Notes: generated by a model from the letters alone, not told the origin. A stretch of 64,000 nt of DNA from Eubacteriaceae bacterium UBA6119 (GCA_002423395.1 DIVZ01000001.1:1-64000), one strand, 5' to 3'. Shown: positions 25,532-35,484, counted from the stretch's first letter. Numbers and translations are program-made.

Positions 25532-26104
25532 TTGAATTTCGCGACTTTACTCGTAACAGCAGTAGGGCTATCCATGGACGCGTCTGCCGTATCAATTTCA
25601 AACGGCATAACTTACAGACGGACATTTTTATCAAAAGTTATTCTAATGGCGTTTTATTTCGGTTTATTTCAGGCAGCGATGCCTTTTATCGGCTACTATG
25701 CAGGTAATGTGTTTTCGGATATGATAAAAGCCATAGATCATTGGGTTGTTTTAATAATCCTTTGCATATTAGGCATTAAAATGATTATGGAAGCTGTTAA
25801 GTCAAGAAACGGCAAAGAAATAAAAATACAAAAATGCAGTATTCTTACAAATAAATTTCTTCTCATTCAGGCATTAGCTACAAGCATTGACGCTTTTGCG
25901 CTTGGAATCAGCTTAGCTATAATAAAAGTCGATATATTAAAAGCAGTCATTATTATCGGCATCACAACATTTATAATATGCTTTTTCTCATTTTTTATCG
26001 GACGCAAATTCGGAGGCTTGCTTCAAAACAAAGCTGAAATTTTCGGAGGTTTAATACTTATTTTTATCGGACTGAAAATATTTATAGAACATATTCTCTC
26101 TTAA
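25532..26104 (+). CDS. mntP: Manganese efflux pump MntP
   Basis: A 190-residue membrane protein with six helices. It carries the family signature GLSMDASAVS early and its repeat SIDAFALGIS in the second half. The Asp residues in these motifs are needed for Mn export in E. coli MntP. The start is TTG at 25532 behind GGGGG. A nearby ATG is in another frame. No yybP-ykoY riboswitch is seen in front. Confidence 0.92.
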   Translation: MNFATLLVTAVGLSMDASAVSISNGITYRRTFLSKVILMAFYFGLFQAAMPFIGYYAGNVFSDMIKAIDHWVVLIILCILGIKMIMEAVKSRNGKEIKIQKCSILTNKFLLIQALATSIDAFALGISLAIIKVDILKAVIIIGITTFIICFFSFFIGRKFGGLLQNKAEIFGGLILIFIGLKIFIEHILS

Positions 26105-26150
26105 ATATTCAAGACTTAATCGCTTTGCCATTATTATTTAGGTGGTAAAT

Positions 26151-26713
26151 ATGAATTATGAAATCGGATTAGTAAAAAATCAACAAACAGCAAAATTTGC
26201 AAACTGTTATATTAAGAATTTAGATTAAATAATATTAATCAGATTATCGCTTTGCAAAAAAATATCATCGCTTTAATCCCTGATAATGATTTGTTTCATC
26301 CTTTTTCTGAAAATGAAATTAAACAATTGTTTACTCAACGTGAAAATATAATATTAGGAGTGTTCACTGATGATAATTCATTAATCGCTTTTCGGGCGGC
26401 TACCGCCGACGGAATCGAATTTGATGAAATTAATTATTTCCTGGAAAATAAATACAGCAGCTATAAAAAACTTCTTTTAAACGGAGCTTTTGTTGACGAA
26501 CATTACAGAGGAAGCCGTCTTCAGGTTAAAATGAGCGAATACACTATAGATATTGCAAAAAAAAGAAATATAGATTTATTGTTTACTGTAATTCATCCCG
26601 AAAATACGCCCAGTATAAAATCAATAACATCTCTTGGCTTTAAAGAAATCAGAGAAATAAACGTATATATACATCAGCACAGAAGGCTTCTGTTTATTAA
26701 AGAGTTACAATAA
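26151..26713 (+). pseudogene. GNAT acetyltransferase with a frameshift
   Basis: A well-placed AGGTGG and ATG at 26151 open a frame of 25 codons (MNYEIGLVKNQQ...) that ends at TAA 26226. From about 26216 a second frame, one base earlier, continues as a GNAT acetyltransferase (about 165 residues) with VDEHYRGSRLQVKM as the acetyl-CoA loop and PSIKSITSLGFKEI. Joining them gives a normal GNAT beginning, consistent with a one-base loss near 26213-26226. The 153-residue ORF alone would start at TTG 26252 with no ribosome binding site. It could also be a sequencing error. Confidence 0.65.
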
Positions 26714-26718
26714 AAAAA

Positions 26719-26738
26719 CCTGCCGATTTTTCAGCAGG
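26719..26738. terminator. Bidirectional terminator between the acetyltransferase and pyruvate carboxylase
   Basis: CCTGC (26719-26723) pairs with GCAGG (26734-26738), with GA/TC extending it. The minus strand continues with a seven-T run after the stem, so it mainly ends the pyc transcript. Confidence 0.85.
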
Positions 26739-26750
26739 CTTTTATTGTTT

Positions 26751-29700
26751 TTATTCGAGTTCCATAATAAGCTGCCCTTTTTCTACAGCGTCGCCCTGTG
26801 CTATAAGAATATTTGATATTGTTCCGTCTTTAGGTGACGTTATTTCTGTTTCCATCTTCATAGCTTCTACAATTGCCAGCGGCTGGTTTTTCTTTACCTT
26901 TTCGCCGACTGATACATGTATTGCCATAATGGTGCCTTTTATAGGCGGAGAAATATGATTTACATTTCCGGCATCGGCCATTTTAACCGTTGTTTTAAAT
27001 ACTGCAGTTATGCTGTTTTCGTCTTTAACGTAAATGTCGCGTCTGAATCCGTTAATTTCAAATATAAACTTGCGGTATCCGTCATCGCCGACTTTTGTTC
27101 CAATATGCACCAGTTTAATCATGCATCTTACGCCTTTTGCAATTTCAACTTCTGTTTCTTCCCCTACTTTTAACGAGTTAAAGAATACGTGAGAATCCAT
27201 CTGAACGTAATCGCCGTAATCATTTAAGAACTTCATATATTCGTCATATACTTTGGGATACAGCGCTGCGCTTAAAACCGAACGCATATTTAATTCTTTT
27301 CCGTATCTCTGTAAATAATCTTTTTTTATTTCATCAAAATCAATATTTTCAAGCAATGTACCCGGGCGCACAGTTAAAGGTTGCTGACCTTTTAGAACAA
27401 TTTTTTGCAGCTGCGGGTCAAATCCGCCTTCGGGCTGACCCAACATTCCTTTGAAGAAGTCAACTACAGAATCAGGGAATGCAAGGTTTTTGCCTTTTTC
27501 ATAAATATTTTCAACAGTTAACTCGTTCTGCATCATAAACAGAGCCATATCGCCCACTGATTTTGAAGAAGGAGTAACTTTTACAATGTCACCGAACAAC
27601 TCGTTCGCGTCTTTGTATTTTTCTAAAAGATCTCTGAATCTGTGCCCGAGACCGAAACTTTCAGCCTGCTGTTTCAAATTGGAGAATTGTCCTCCGGGAA
27701 CTTCATAGCGGTATATTTCGGCTGTAGGAGTACGAAGCCCCGATTCCGCGTCATAATATACAGGTCTTACATTTTCCCAGTAATCGCTTAAAAGCTGCAT
27801 GCCCAGCTCGTCAAGTTCCGTGTCTCTTTCAGTGTTTTTAAGCGCTGCGACAATGCTGTTAAGCGCAGGCTGCGAAGTTAGCCCGCTCATTGAGTTAAGA
27901 GCCATATCAGCTATATCAACCCCTGCTCTTGCGGCATTTAGAACCGAAGCTACAGCGTTGCCCGCCGTGTCATGAGTATGGAAATGTATAGGAATATTAA
28001 TTTCTTCTTTTAATGCTTTTACAAGCTCGTATGCCGCCTGAGGTCTGCAAAGACCGCTCATATCCTTTATGCCGAGTATATGAGCTCCCATACCCTGTAT
28101 TTCTTTAGCTTTTTTAACATAATAATCAAGATCGTATTTCTTCTTGCTTTTATCTAAAATATCTCCTGTATAGCACAGGCATACTTCTGCCACTTTATTA
28201 TTTTTAAGTACTTCATCGGTAGGAAGTTTAAGAGCTTCCAGCCAGTTCAGCGAGTCAAATATTCTGTATACGTCAATGCCTGATTTGGCGGATTCTTCGA
28301 TAAACGCAACTACAACATTATCGGGATAGTTTTTATAACCTACAGTATTGCAACCTCTAAGAAGCATCTGAAACATAATATTCGGTATTCTTTTTCTTAG
28401 CCTTTTCAGACGCGTCCAAGGCGATTCATGCAAGAATCTGTATGCGGAATCAAATGTAGCTCCGCCCCACATTTCAAGCGAGAACAAATCCCATCCGTAA
28501 ACGGATACGGCTTTTGAAATGTCTAGCATATCCTTTGTTCTCATTCTTGTGGCGTGAAGCGATTGATGCGCGTCACGATACGTAGTATCGGTTATTAGGA
28601 GTTTTTTCTGACTTTTTACAAAGTCAACAACCCCTTGCGGGCCGTATTTATCTAAAATTTGTTTTGTTCCGTCTTTTACCGCCATTCCATCCACATTGGG
28701 TACAATAGGAACCGGGTAATCTTTCTTTTCACCCTGCGTTTTGTTTATTATAATTTCCGCAAGATATTTCGCGAGCTTAGCTTCGTCATCTGCAGATTTT
28801 CTTGTAGCGAAGAGCTCAGGGTGCTGATCTATAAACATTGTATTGCATGCGCCTTCTTTAAACAAATCGTGCTGCAAAACATTAATTAAAAAGTCTGTAT
28901 TAGTTTTTACGCCTTCAACGTAATGCTCTTTTAAAGCGCGAAGAGCTTTTCTTCTCGCTTTTTCAAATGTACTGTCCCATACTATTGTCTTAACTAACAA
29001 GCTGTCGTAATATGGAGTAATTTCCGCTCCCGTAAAGCCGTTGCCGCCGTCAAGACGTATTCCGTTGCCGGCAGCTGTTCTGTAAACATTTATCTTTCCG
29101 GTATCAGGCATAAAGTTGTTTTTGGGATCTTCTGCAGTTATTCTGCATTGTATGGCGCTTCCTCGCGGAATTATGTCTTTCTGCGAATATATTCCAATCT
29201 CTTCGCTATTAAGCGCATAGCCTTGCGCTATTAATATCTGCGCCTGTACAAGGTCTATTCCCGTTGTCATTTCTGTAACCGTATGTTCCACTTGAATTCT
29301 CGGGTTCATTTCCATAAAGTAATGATTGCCCTCAGCGTCCAGCAAGAACTCAACAGTACCGGCGTTTACATAGCCCACTTCTTTTGCAAGCTTTACTGCA
29401 TCCGAACATATTTTTTGTCTTTTTTCATCATCAATTGCAAGAGACGGCGTGAATTCGATAACCTTTTGATGCCTTCTTTGGATAGAACAATCACGTTCAA
29501 ACAAGTGAACGACATTGCCGTACTTGTCTGCAAGAATCTGCACTTCTATATGTTTCGGCGCCTCGAGGTATTTTTCTATAAACACATCTCCGTTGCCGAA
29601 CGCCTTTTGAGCTTCGCTTACTGCCGTTTTATATTCTTTTATAAGGGCAGACTCGTCATGCACAACGCGCATGCCTCTTCCGCCGCCGCCAAAAGCTGCT

Positions 29701-30188
29701 TTTAATATTATAGGGTAGCCTATTTGTTTTGCTGTTTGCGCAAGCTCTTTCTCATCGCTTATAGGTTTGTCTGTTCCGCCCAAAACAGGAAGTCCTATCT
29801 TTTTAGCGAATTTTTTAGCTGCAACCTTATCGCCGAATATTTCCATAACATCGGCAGGCGGCCCTATGAATATAATATCTTCCCGCTCGCAGGCACGGAC
29901 AAAATCCGGATTTTCAGCTAAAAATCCGTATCCGGGATGAATAGCAGACGCATTTCTTAATTTTGCTATTTCCAGAATTTTATATATATTTAAGTACGCC
30001 CCTACAGGCGTATTTTCTTTGTCAAGCATGTATGATTCGTCCGCTTTGCTTCTAAACAATGCGAGTTTATCTTCCTTGGAGTAAACAGCGATACTCCTTA
30101 AACCAAGTTCATTTGCCGCTCTTATTACGCGTATAGCTATTTCGCCGCGATTGGCAATAAGTATCTTTCTGAATGGTTTAATTTCCAT
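26751..30188 (-). CDS. pyc: Pyruvate carboxylase
   Basis: A 1145-residue single-chain enzyme that makes oxaloacetate from pyruvate, bicarbonate and ATP for the TCA branches and gluconeogenesis. Domains in order: biotin carboxylase (about 1-450, with GGGGRGMR and EMNPRIQVEHTVTE), carboxyltransferase (about 530-830, with TTYRDAHQSL), an allosteric/tetramer linker, and a biotin carrier ending with AMKMET. The start at 30188 follows GGAGGTA. The frame is open eight codons further upstream. Monocistronic, with a strong terminator. Confidence 0.97.
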   Translation of the reverse strand: MEIKPFRKILIANRGEIAIRVIRAANELGLRSIAVYSKEDKLALFRSKADESYMLDKENTPVGAYLNIYKILEIAKLRNASAIHPGYGFLAENPDFVRACEREDIIFIGPPADVMEIFGDKVAAKKFAKKIGLPVLGGTDKPISDEKELAQTAKQIGYPIILKAAFGGGGRGMRVVHDESALIKEYKTAVSEAQKAFGNGDVFIEKYLEAPKHIEVQILADKYGNVVHLFERDCSIQRRHQKVIEFTPSLAIDDEKRQKICSDAVKLAKEVGYVNAGTVEFLLDAEGNHYFMEMNPRIQVEHTVTEMTTGIDLVQAQILIAQGYALNSEEIGIYSQKDIIPRGSAIQCRITAEDPKNNFMPDTGKINVYRTAAGNGIRLDGGNGFTGAEITPYYDSLLVKTIVWDSTFEKARRKALRALKEHYVEGVKTNTDFLINVLQHDLFKEGACNTMFIDQHPELFATRKSADDEAKLAKYLAEIIINKTQGEKKDYPVPIVPNVDGMAVKDGTKQILDKYGPQGVVDFVKSQKKLLITDTTYRDAHQSLHATRMRTKDMLDISKAVSVYGWDLFSLEMWGGATFDSAYRFLHESPWTRLKRLRKRIPNIMFQMLLRGCNTVGYKNYPDNVVVAFIEESAKSGIDVYRIFDSLNWLEALKLPTDEVLKNNKVAEVCLCYTGDILDKSKKKYDLDYYVKKAKEIQGMGAHILGIKDMSGLCRPQAAYELVKALKEEINIPIHFHTHDTAGNAVASVLNAARAGVDIADMALNSMSGLTSQPALNSIVAALKNTERDTELDELGMQLLSDYWENVRPVYYDAESGLRTPTAEIYRYEVPGGQFSNLKQQAESFGLGHRFRDLLEKYKDANELFGDIVKVTPSSKSVGDMALFMMQNELTVENIYEKGKNLAFPDSVVDFFKGMLGQPEGGFDPQLQKIVLKGQQPLTVRPGTLLENIDFDEIKKDYLQRYGKELNMRSVLSAALYPKVYDEYMKFLNDYGDYVQMDSHVFFNSLKVGEETEVEIAKGVRCMIKLVHIGTKVGDDGYRKFIFEINGFRRDIYVKDENSITAVFKTTVKMADAGNVNHISPPIKGTIMAIHVSVGEKVKKNQPLAIVEAMKMETEITSPKDGTISNILIAQGDAVEKGQLIMELE

Positions 30189-30401
30189 AAAAAATACCTC
30201 CAAATTAATCATTTATATAAAGTGAAGTCTATTATATCAATAAATATACAAAAAATAAATAAAATATTGATTTTATTTATATAAATTTATAAAAATGCAT
30301 AAATATAAAACTAAATCTGAATATAGCTGAATATTATACAATATTGTAGATGTATATTTATAAGTTGGAATAAATAATAATATATTTTTTTAACCATTAA
30401 T

Positions 30402-30426
30402 AAGGGCTTCTGAATGCGAAGCCCTT
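30402..30426 (-). terminator. Hairpin downstream of trpS
   Basis: AAGGGCTTC (30402-30410) pairs with GAAGCCCTT (30418-30426). The stem is strong but the T tract is poor, so it is a likely 3' end for trpS rather than a textbook terminator. Confidence 0.5.
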
Positions 30427-30473
30427 AACTAATTCTGCAATCTTAATAGTATATAAATGCACAAGAAGTTATA

Positions 30474-31481
30474 TTATTTTCTGAGTATAAGACCTGTTTT
30501 TTTCTGAACTTTGTTAAGCGTTTTCACGGCTGTCGCCTCCGCTCTTTGCGCGCCTTTTTGCATATATTCTTCCAAAAGTTTTTTATCTTTCATAAGTTTT
30601 TCATATTCGGTTTGCATAGGCCTTAACGACTCTATTACAGCTTCCGCGACTCGTATTTTTAAGTCTGCATACGACAAACTTCCGCATTCTTGCTCAGCTT
30701 TTTGAATAGAGCTGTCTGTAGCCGATGCATAAATCTGCAATAAATTAGAAATTCCGGGCTTTTTGTTTTCATCGTATATTACAGAAGCATCCGAGTCAGT
30801 AACAGCCCTTTTGAATTTTCTCATTATTACTTCAGGTTTGTCTTTAAGCGAAATATACCCGTTTTCGTTTGAGTCGGATTTGCTCATTTTATTAGTCGGC
30901 TCAGATAGGCTCATAACTCTTGCGCCGGTTTTGGGATAATATCCTTCAGGTATAGTAAACGTCTCTGAATACATGTTATTAAATCTTGCCGCAACGTCTC
31001 TGCAAAGCTCAATGTGCTGTCTTTGGTCGTCGCCCACAGGAACATAGTGCGCCTGATATAATAATATGTCAGCCGCCATTAAAACAGGATAGTCAAATAA
31101 CGCAACTCTTATATTCTCACCCTGCTTTATTGATTTATCTTTATACTGCGTCATTCTTGAAAGTTCGCCCATATATGTGCCGCAGTTTAAAAGCCAAGCG
31201 AGTTCGCTGTGCGCAGGCACATGAGACTGCACAAACAGCGTGGTGTCATAGGGGTTTAGCCCTGCCGCTATAAGCATCGCGTAACATTCTATTGTTTTTC
31301 CTCTAAGTACCGCTGGCTCCTGCGGAACCGTAAGTGCATGAAGATCAACTATGCAAAAATAACAATTAAACTCATACTGCAGCTTCACCCAATTTTTTAT
31401 CGCTCCGAAATAGTTGCCGATTGTAAAATCTCCCGACGGCTGAATGCCGCTAAACATAACTTTCTTTTCTGTATTACTCAT
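30474..31481 (-). CDS. trpS: Tryptophanyl-tRNA synthetase
   Basis: A class I synthetase of 335 residues that charges tRNA-Trp. SGIQPSGDFTIGNYFGA carries the HIGH-like site and NKMSKSDSNE the KMSKS loop. The start follows the T-box leader. Expression is expected to rise when uncharged tRNA-Trp accumulates, because the leader displays a UGG specifier. Single gene with its own consensus promoter. Confidence 0.98.
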   Translation of the reverse strand: MSNTEKKVMFSGIQPSGDFTIGNYFGAIKNWVKLQYEFNCYFCIVDLHALTVPQEPAVLRGKTIECYAMLIAAGLNPYDTTLFVQSHVPAHSELAWLLNCGTYMGELSRMTQYKDKSIKQGENIRVALFDYPVLMAADILLYQAHYVPVGDDQRQHIELCRDVAARFNNMYSETFTIPEGYYPKTGARVMSLSEPTNKMSKSDSNENGYISLKDKPEVIMRKFKRAVTDSDASVIYDENKKPGISNLLQIYASATDSSIQKAEQECGSLSYADLKIRVAEAVIESLRPMQTEYEKLMKDKKLLEEYMQKGAQRAEATAVKTLNKVQKKTGLILRK

Positions 31482-31507
31482 AATATAACCTCTTAGTTTT
31501 ATTTACA

Positions 31508-31735
31508 ACAAAAAATCATCCTGTAAATTCTACAGGACGATTATAAACCGCGGTACCACCATTATTGACCATAAAAATATTATGATCCTCTCATTTATAT
31601 AACGCTTTGGCGTCTTGACATTTCCTTCAAGATTTTCATAAACCCATTCAAAACAGTTTTACAGTAAAACTCCCACCTTTGTTTTACTCTCTTTGCGCAA
31701 ATTGCTGTTTTTACTATTTTTACTCATAAAATATA
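31508..31735 (-). promoter_or_regulatory. Tryptophan T-box riboswitch
   Basis: The minus strand has the T-box hallmarks. A long Stem I region shows AAGAGAG and a specifier loop with TGG at 31646-31644. The T-box motif GGTGGTACCGCGG follows (about 31560-31548), then a terminator made of TCCTGTA/TACAGGA and a T run (about 31541-31508). Uncharged tRNA-Trp would favour antitermination into trpS. Confidence 0.92.
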
Positions 31736-31748
31736 TAAAATTTTTTAA

Positions 31749-31777
31749 ATTATATTTCTTTTATTCAAAATTGTCAA
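31749..31777 (-). promoter_or_regulatory. Consensus promoter of trpS
   Basis: TTGACA (31777-31772), 17 nt, TATAAT (31754-31749) on the minus strand, directly before the T-box leader. Confidence 0.88.
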
Positions 31778-31872
31778 GTTGTAAAACAAAGTATTACTTT
31801 TAAGGTTTATAAACTTATGATATTATATCAGTATTTTAATATGTTAATAATTTTTTACATTAAGGAGGTTCT

Positions 31873-33015
31873 ATGAAATACAGGCAATTTAATAATCTAA
31901 AAGTTTCTCAGTTAGGTCTTGGCTGTATGCGGTTTCCAATATTGGACAACGACAATTCTAAAATTGACGAAGCGCACGCCGAAAAGATGATAATGTACGC
32001 TTATGAAAACGGAGTAAATTATTTTGATACGGCGTACCCTTACCACGTAGGAAAATCAGAAAAATTCGTGGGTAAAGTTTTAAAAAATAACAATATAAGA
32101 AACAAAATTCATATCGCCACAAAAAATCCTACATGGTTTGTAAGTAAGCATTCCGATTACTATAAATTACTGGACGAACAGCTTAATAATTTGCAAACAG
32201 ATTATTTTGATTTTTATCTGCTTCACTCGCTCAATAAATTCTCATGGCAAAACGCCAAAAAGCATGATCCGTTTGAATTTATAGAAGCAATTAAAAAAGA
32301 CGGCCGCGCAAAACAAGTGGGATTTTCGTTTCATGACGATATAAAAATTTTTAAAGAAATAATTGATTCATATGACTGGGATTTCTGTCAGATACAGTTT
32401 AACTATATGGACGAGAATTATCAGGCGGGAATAGAGGGGCTGAGATACGCGGCAAGCAAAAATATACCAGTAGTGATAATGGAACCGTTAAAAGGCGGCA
32501 GGCTTTCAACAATAGTTTCACCGACAATGCAAAACCTTTTTGATAAACATAATGTAACTTTGACTCCCGTAGAGCTAGCGCTGAAATATTTGTTCAATAT
32601 GCCACAAATAAGCTGTGTTCTCAGCGGAGCAAGCACGCTTGAGCAGTTAACGCAGAACATATCTACGGCCTCTGCTTACGGTACGGGCGATCTGAAAGAA
32701 AATGAAAAGCAGCTTTTAAGTGATTTGAAAGAATTTTATACTTCCCGTGTCAAAGTTCCATGTACAGGCTGCTTGTACTGCATAGATGGATGCCCTATGA
32801 ATATACCCATAAACGTTATATTCTCTTTTTATAACGGAAGATACATCTATGAAAATGACCGGCTTACAAAAATACAATATCCTTTGCACGTTGCCGAAAA
32901 CCGACGCCCCGACAGCTGCATTGAATGCGGTCAATGCGAGGAGCACTGCCCTCAAAATATAGAAATAATAAAACAATTAAAAATAGCCCATGAAGATATT
33001 ATGAGCATTAAATAA
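31873..33015 (+). CDS. Aldo/keto reductase with C-terminal 4Fe-4S domain
   Basis: A 380-residue protein. An AKR TIM barrel occupies about 1-285, with YFDTAYPYHVGKSE (catalytic Asp/Tyr region), ATK and LLHSL for the other catalytic positions. A ferredoxin-like tail carries two CxxCxxCxxxCP sets: CTGCLYCIDGCP and CIECGQCEEHCP. Fe-S AKRs are common in anaerobes and probably couple ferredoxin to carbonyl reduction. The substrate is unknown. It follows GGAGG and has a terminator. The cupin gene converges on it. Confidence 0.93.
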   Translation: MKYRQFNNLKVSQLGLGCMRFPILDNDNSKIDEAHAEKMIMYAYENGVNYFDTAYPYHVGKSEKFVGKVLKNNNIRNKIHIATKNPTWFVSKHSDYYKLLDEQLNNLQTDYFDFYLLHSLNKFSWQNAKKHDPFEFIEAIKKDGRAKQVGFSFHDDIKIFKEIIDSYDWDFCQIQFNYMDENYQAGIEGLRYAASKNIPVVIMEPLKGGRLSTIVSPTMQNLFDKHNVTLTPVELALKYLFNMPQISCVLSGASTLEQLTQNISTASAYGTGDLKENEKQLLSDLKEFYTSRVKVPCTGCLYCIDGCPMNIPINVIFSFYNGRYIYENDRLTKIQYPLHVAENRRPDSCIECGQCEEHCPQNIEIIKQLKIAHEDIMSIK

Positions 33016-33041
33016 AAAAGCAGAGTATTCTCTGCTTTTTT
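33014..33041. terminator. Bidirectional terminator between AKR and cupin genes
   Basis: GCAGAG (33020-33025) and CTCTGC (33030-33035) with a TATT loop, flanked by six A's and six T's. Confidence 0.9.
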
Positions 33042-33055
33042 ATTTAAATTTATAT

Positions 33056-33397
33056 TTATTTATAAAGTATTAAAGCAATCATTTCCAAAACGTCATCACC
33101 TATATTTTTAAGGCTGTGATATTCCTGATCAACTGTTGCCGTTATATCTCCGTCAAATACTTCTACATCTTTTCCGTTATCATGAAAGAGTCCGTGTCCT
33201 TTTATTATGTAATACCATTCTGTTTCTCCTACGTGCTGGTGATAGCTTATAGAGCTGCCCGGTTCAAGCCAAATATGATTAAACATTCTGCCTTTATCAT
33301 TTAATTTATCAGCTTCCACCACTGTTCTTACAAGCGCCTTACCTTCTCCCGCTCCGCCCAGTTTTTCTCTTACGGTCTGATTAGTCTTATTAACCAT
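33056..33397 (-). CDS. Cupin-domain protein
   Basis: A 113-residue single-domain cupin. The metal-binding motif 1 is HQHVGETEWYYIIKG (HxHx4E) and the late His is in EYHSL. Such small cupins act as isomerases, sensors or storage-like metal proteins, and the role is not readable. The start follows GGAGG. It lies between convergent AKR and divergent radical SAM genes. Confidence 0.9.
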   Translation of the reverse strand: MVNKTNQTVREKLGGAGEGKALVRTVVEADKLNDKGRMFNHIWLEPGSSISYHQHVGETEWYYIIKGHGLFHDNGKDVEVFDGDITATVDQEYHSLKNIGDDVLEMIALILYK

Positions 33398-33527
33398 TAC
33401 ATTACCTCCACATTTAACTTTAGTTTATTATAGCATTCATTTAAACATTTTCATAGTAAAATTAATCGAACATTTGTTTGTTTTATTATAAAATTTATGC
33501 TAAAATATATTCGGGTGATATTTATTT

Positions 33528-34790
33528 ATGATAACAACTGCTACTTTAGAAAAACTTGAAATACTTTCTGACGCTGCAAAGTATGACGCTTCATGCGCTT
33601 CTTCTTATACTCAAAATTCAAAATACAGCTCAATAAGACCTTTTAACTCATCGGGCATATGCCATACATATACCCAGGACGGACGATGCGTTTCTCTGCT
33701 GAAAGTATTGTTTACCAATAAATGCACCTACAACTGTACTTATTGTGTAAATAAAGTAACAAATGACGTAAGCCGCGCGAGTTTTACAAGCGAAGAACTG
33801 GCTTTGCTAACACATGAATTTTATAGAAGAAATTATATTTCTGGATTATTTTTAAGCTCAGCCGTAGATAAAAGCCCTAATTATACTCAGGAAAACATAT
33901 ATAAAACCATTTTGCTTTTAAGAACAAAATATTCTTTTAAAGGCTACATTCATGCGAAAGCCATTGCCGGAGCTGATTTATCTTTAATACAGGCATGCGG
34001 ATATCTTGCGGACAGAATGAGTATTAATATTGAACTTCCCAGCAGAGAAAGCCTTAAATTACTCGCGCCTCAAAAAAGTTTTGAACAGATTTTAAAACCT
34101 ATCGATTATATTTCAAGACAAAGCCGTGAATTCCTCCCGCTTCATAATATTTCAGAGAAAAGCACATTTCTACCGGGAGGTCAGTCAACGCAGATGATAA
34201 TAGGCGCAAGCGATGATGATGATTATCAGATACTTAGGACAAGCAAGTATTTATATAATAAAATGAATCTCTCCCGCGTAACTTATTCGGCATACATACC
34301 CGTATGCGACAACAGCCTGCTTCCCAGCATTAATACAAAAATTCCATTAAAACGCGAAAACAGACTGTATCAGGCGGATTGGCTTATGAGGTACTACTTT
34401 TTTGACGCAGAAGAGTTGATAAGCGCAGAGGAAAAAAATTTAGACTTAAATATTGACCCCAAAACAAACTGGGCGCTGAATAATTTTGGTAAGTTCCCTA
34501 TCGAAATAAACAATGCAGATTATAAAACATTGTTAAGAATACCCGGCATCGGCAGAAGAAGCGCAGCGAATATTGTAAATTTACGAAACGAAGTAAAAAT
34601 TGATTTTGACGTTTTAAAACAAATGGGTGTAGTGTTAAAACGCGCAAAATATTTTATAACGGCGAACGGAAAAAATATTTCATATAAGAACTGCAATCCT
34701 TTAGATTTAAGGGAATTATTTACAGATGAAAAAAGTCTTCAATTATCTTTTTTTAATAAAGGAGGTGTTGGTTATGATAATAGAATATGA
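33528..34790 (+). CDS. Putative DNA modification/repair radical SAM protein
   Basis: A 420-residue protein resembling the TIGR03916 family. The radical SAM cluster motif is CTYNCTYC, there is a TIM-barrel core, and a C-terminal helix-hairpin-helix (LLRIPGIGRRSAANIVNLR, about 337-355) should bind DNA. It is distinct from spore photoproduct lyase but comparable in plan. The next gene, overlapping by 17 bp, is its usual DUF4130 partner. The biochemical reaction is unknown, and a role in base or cross-link repair is inferred from family association with uracil-DNA glycosylase. Confidence 0.88.
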   Translation: MITTATLEKLEILSDAAKYDASCASSYTQNSKYSSIRPFNSSGICHTYTQDGRCVSLLKVLFTNKCTYNCTYCVNKVTNDVSRASFTSEELALLTHEFYRRNYISGLFLSSAVDKSPNYTQENIYKTILLLRTKYSFKGYIHAKAIAGADLSLIQACGYLADRMSINIELPSRESLKLLAPQKSFEQILKPIDYISRQSREFLPLHNISEKSTFLPGGQSTQMIIGASDDDDYQILRTSKYLYNKMNLSRVTYSAYIPVCDNSLLPSINTKIPLKRENRLYQADWLMRYYFFDAEELISAEEKNLDLNIDPKTNWALNNFGKFPIEINNADYKTLLRIPGIGRRSAANIVNLRNEVKIDFDVLKQMGVVLKRAKYFITANGKNISYKNCNPLDLRELFTDEKSLQLSFFNKGGVGYDNRI

Positions 34791-35484
34791 AAATACATTT
34801 GACGGTTTGCTTAGCGCGCTGTATACTTACTATACCTGCAAAGATATAACAATTATTAACTCATCATCAATGCCCGGCTTATTGGAAGCTGATAAACACG
34901 AGACTAATTTTGAAAACGCAAAAAAATTCGGCAATAGAATTATTAATAAATTCGGCATTGCAGCATATGAAAATATTTATTTTGCGTTTATTTATAATGC
35001 AACTGACAAAGAAAGTAGTATAATTCAATATATAAATTTTCTTGTAAATAAAAACAATAACAATATGGCATATTTTAAAATAACAAAATACAGAAAAGAA
35101 ATCCTAAACACCATAGCGCGATTTCAGGGATTTTTGCGCTTTTCTGATATTTACGGAATAATGTATGCTAAATACGAACCGGAATATGACATTACTTTTT
35201 TATTAAGCGATTATTTTAAAGAAAGACTTCTCGGCAGCGATTTTATTATTCATGACTTAAAAAGAGACCTGCTGCTTTTTTATAAAAACCAAGAAAAGGT
35301 TATCATAAAAATAAATAAAGAAATTTTTGCAGATTATGACGATGCGAACGAACAGTATATACAAAATCTGTTTAAAACATATTTTGAAAGCGCGAGTATC
35401 AAAGAAAGAGAAAACTATAAACTTCAAAGAAATATGTTTCCGCTGAAATATCGGCATCATGCCCTTGAATTTGAAAAAGGATAA
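34774..35484 (+). CDS. DUF4130 (TIGR03915-type) DNA metabolism protein
   Basis: A 236-residue protein of the family that accompanies the radical SAM protein before it, often fused to uracil-DNA glycosylase elsewhere. The central TIARFQGFLRF and PEYDITFLLSDYF and the terminal FPLKYRHHALEF are family-like. The start at 34774 follows GGAGG. An earlier ATG at 34726 lies inside the preceding gene. The 17-bp overlap shows coupling. Function unknown. Confidence 0.85.
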   Translation: MIIEYENTFDGLLSALYTYYTCKDITIINSSSMPGLLEADKHETNFENAKKFGNRIINKFGIAAYENIYFAFIYNATDKESSIIQYINFLVNKNNNNMAYFKITKYRKEILNTIARFQGFLRFSDIYGIMYAKYEPEYDITFLLSDYFKERLLGSDFIIHDLKRDLLLFYKNQEKVIIKINKEIFADYDDANEQYIQNLFKTYFESASIKERENYKLQRNMFPLKYRHHALEFEKG

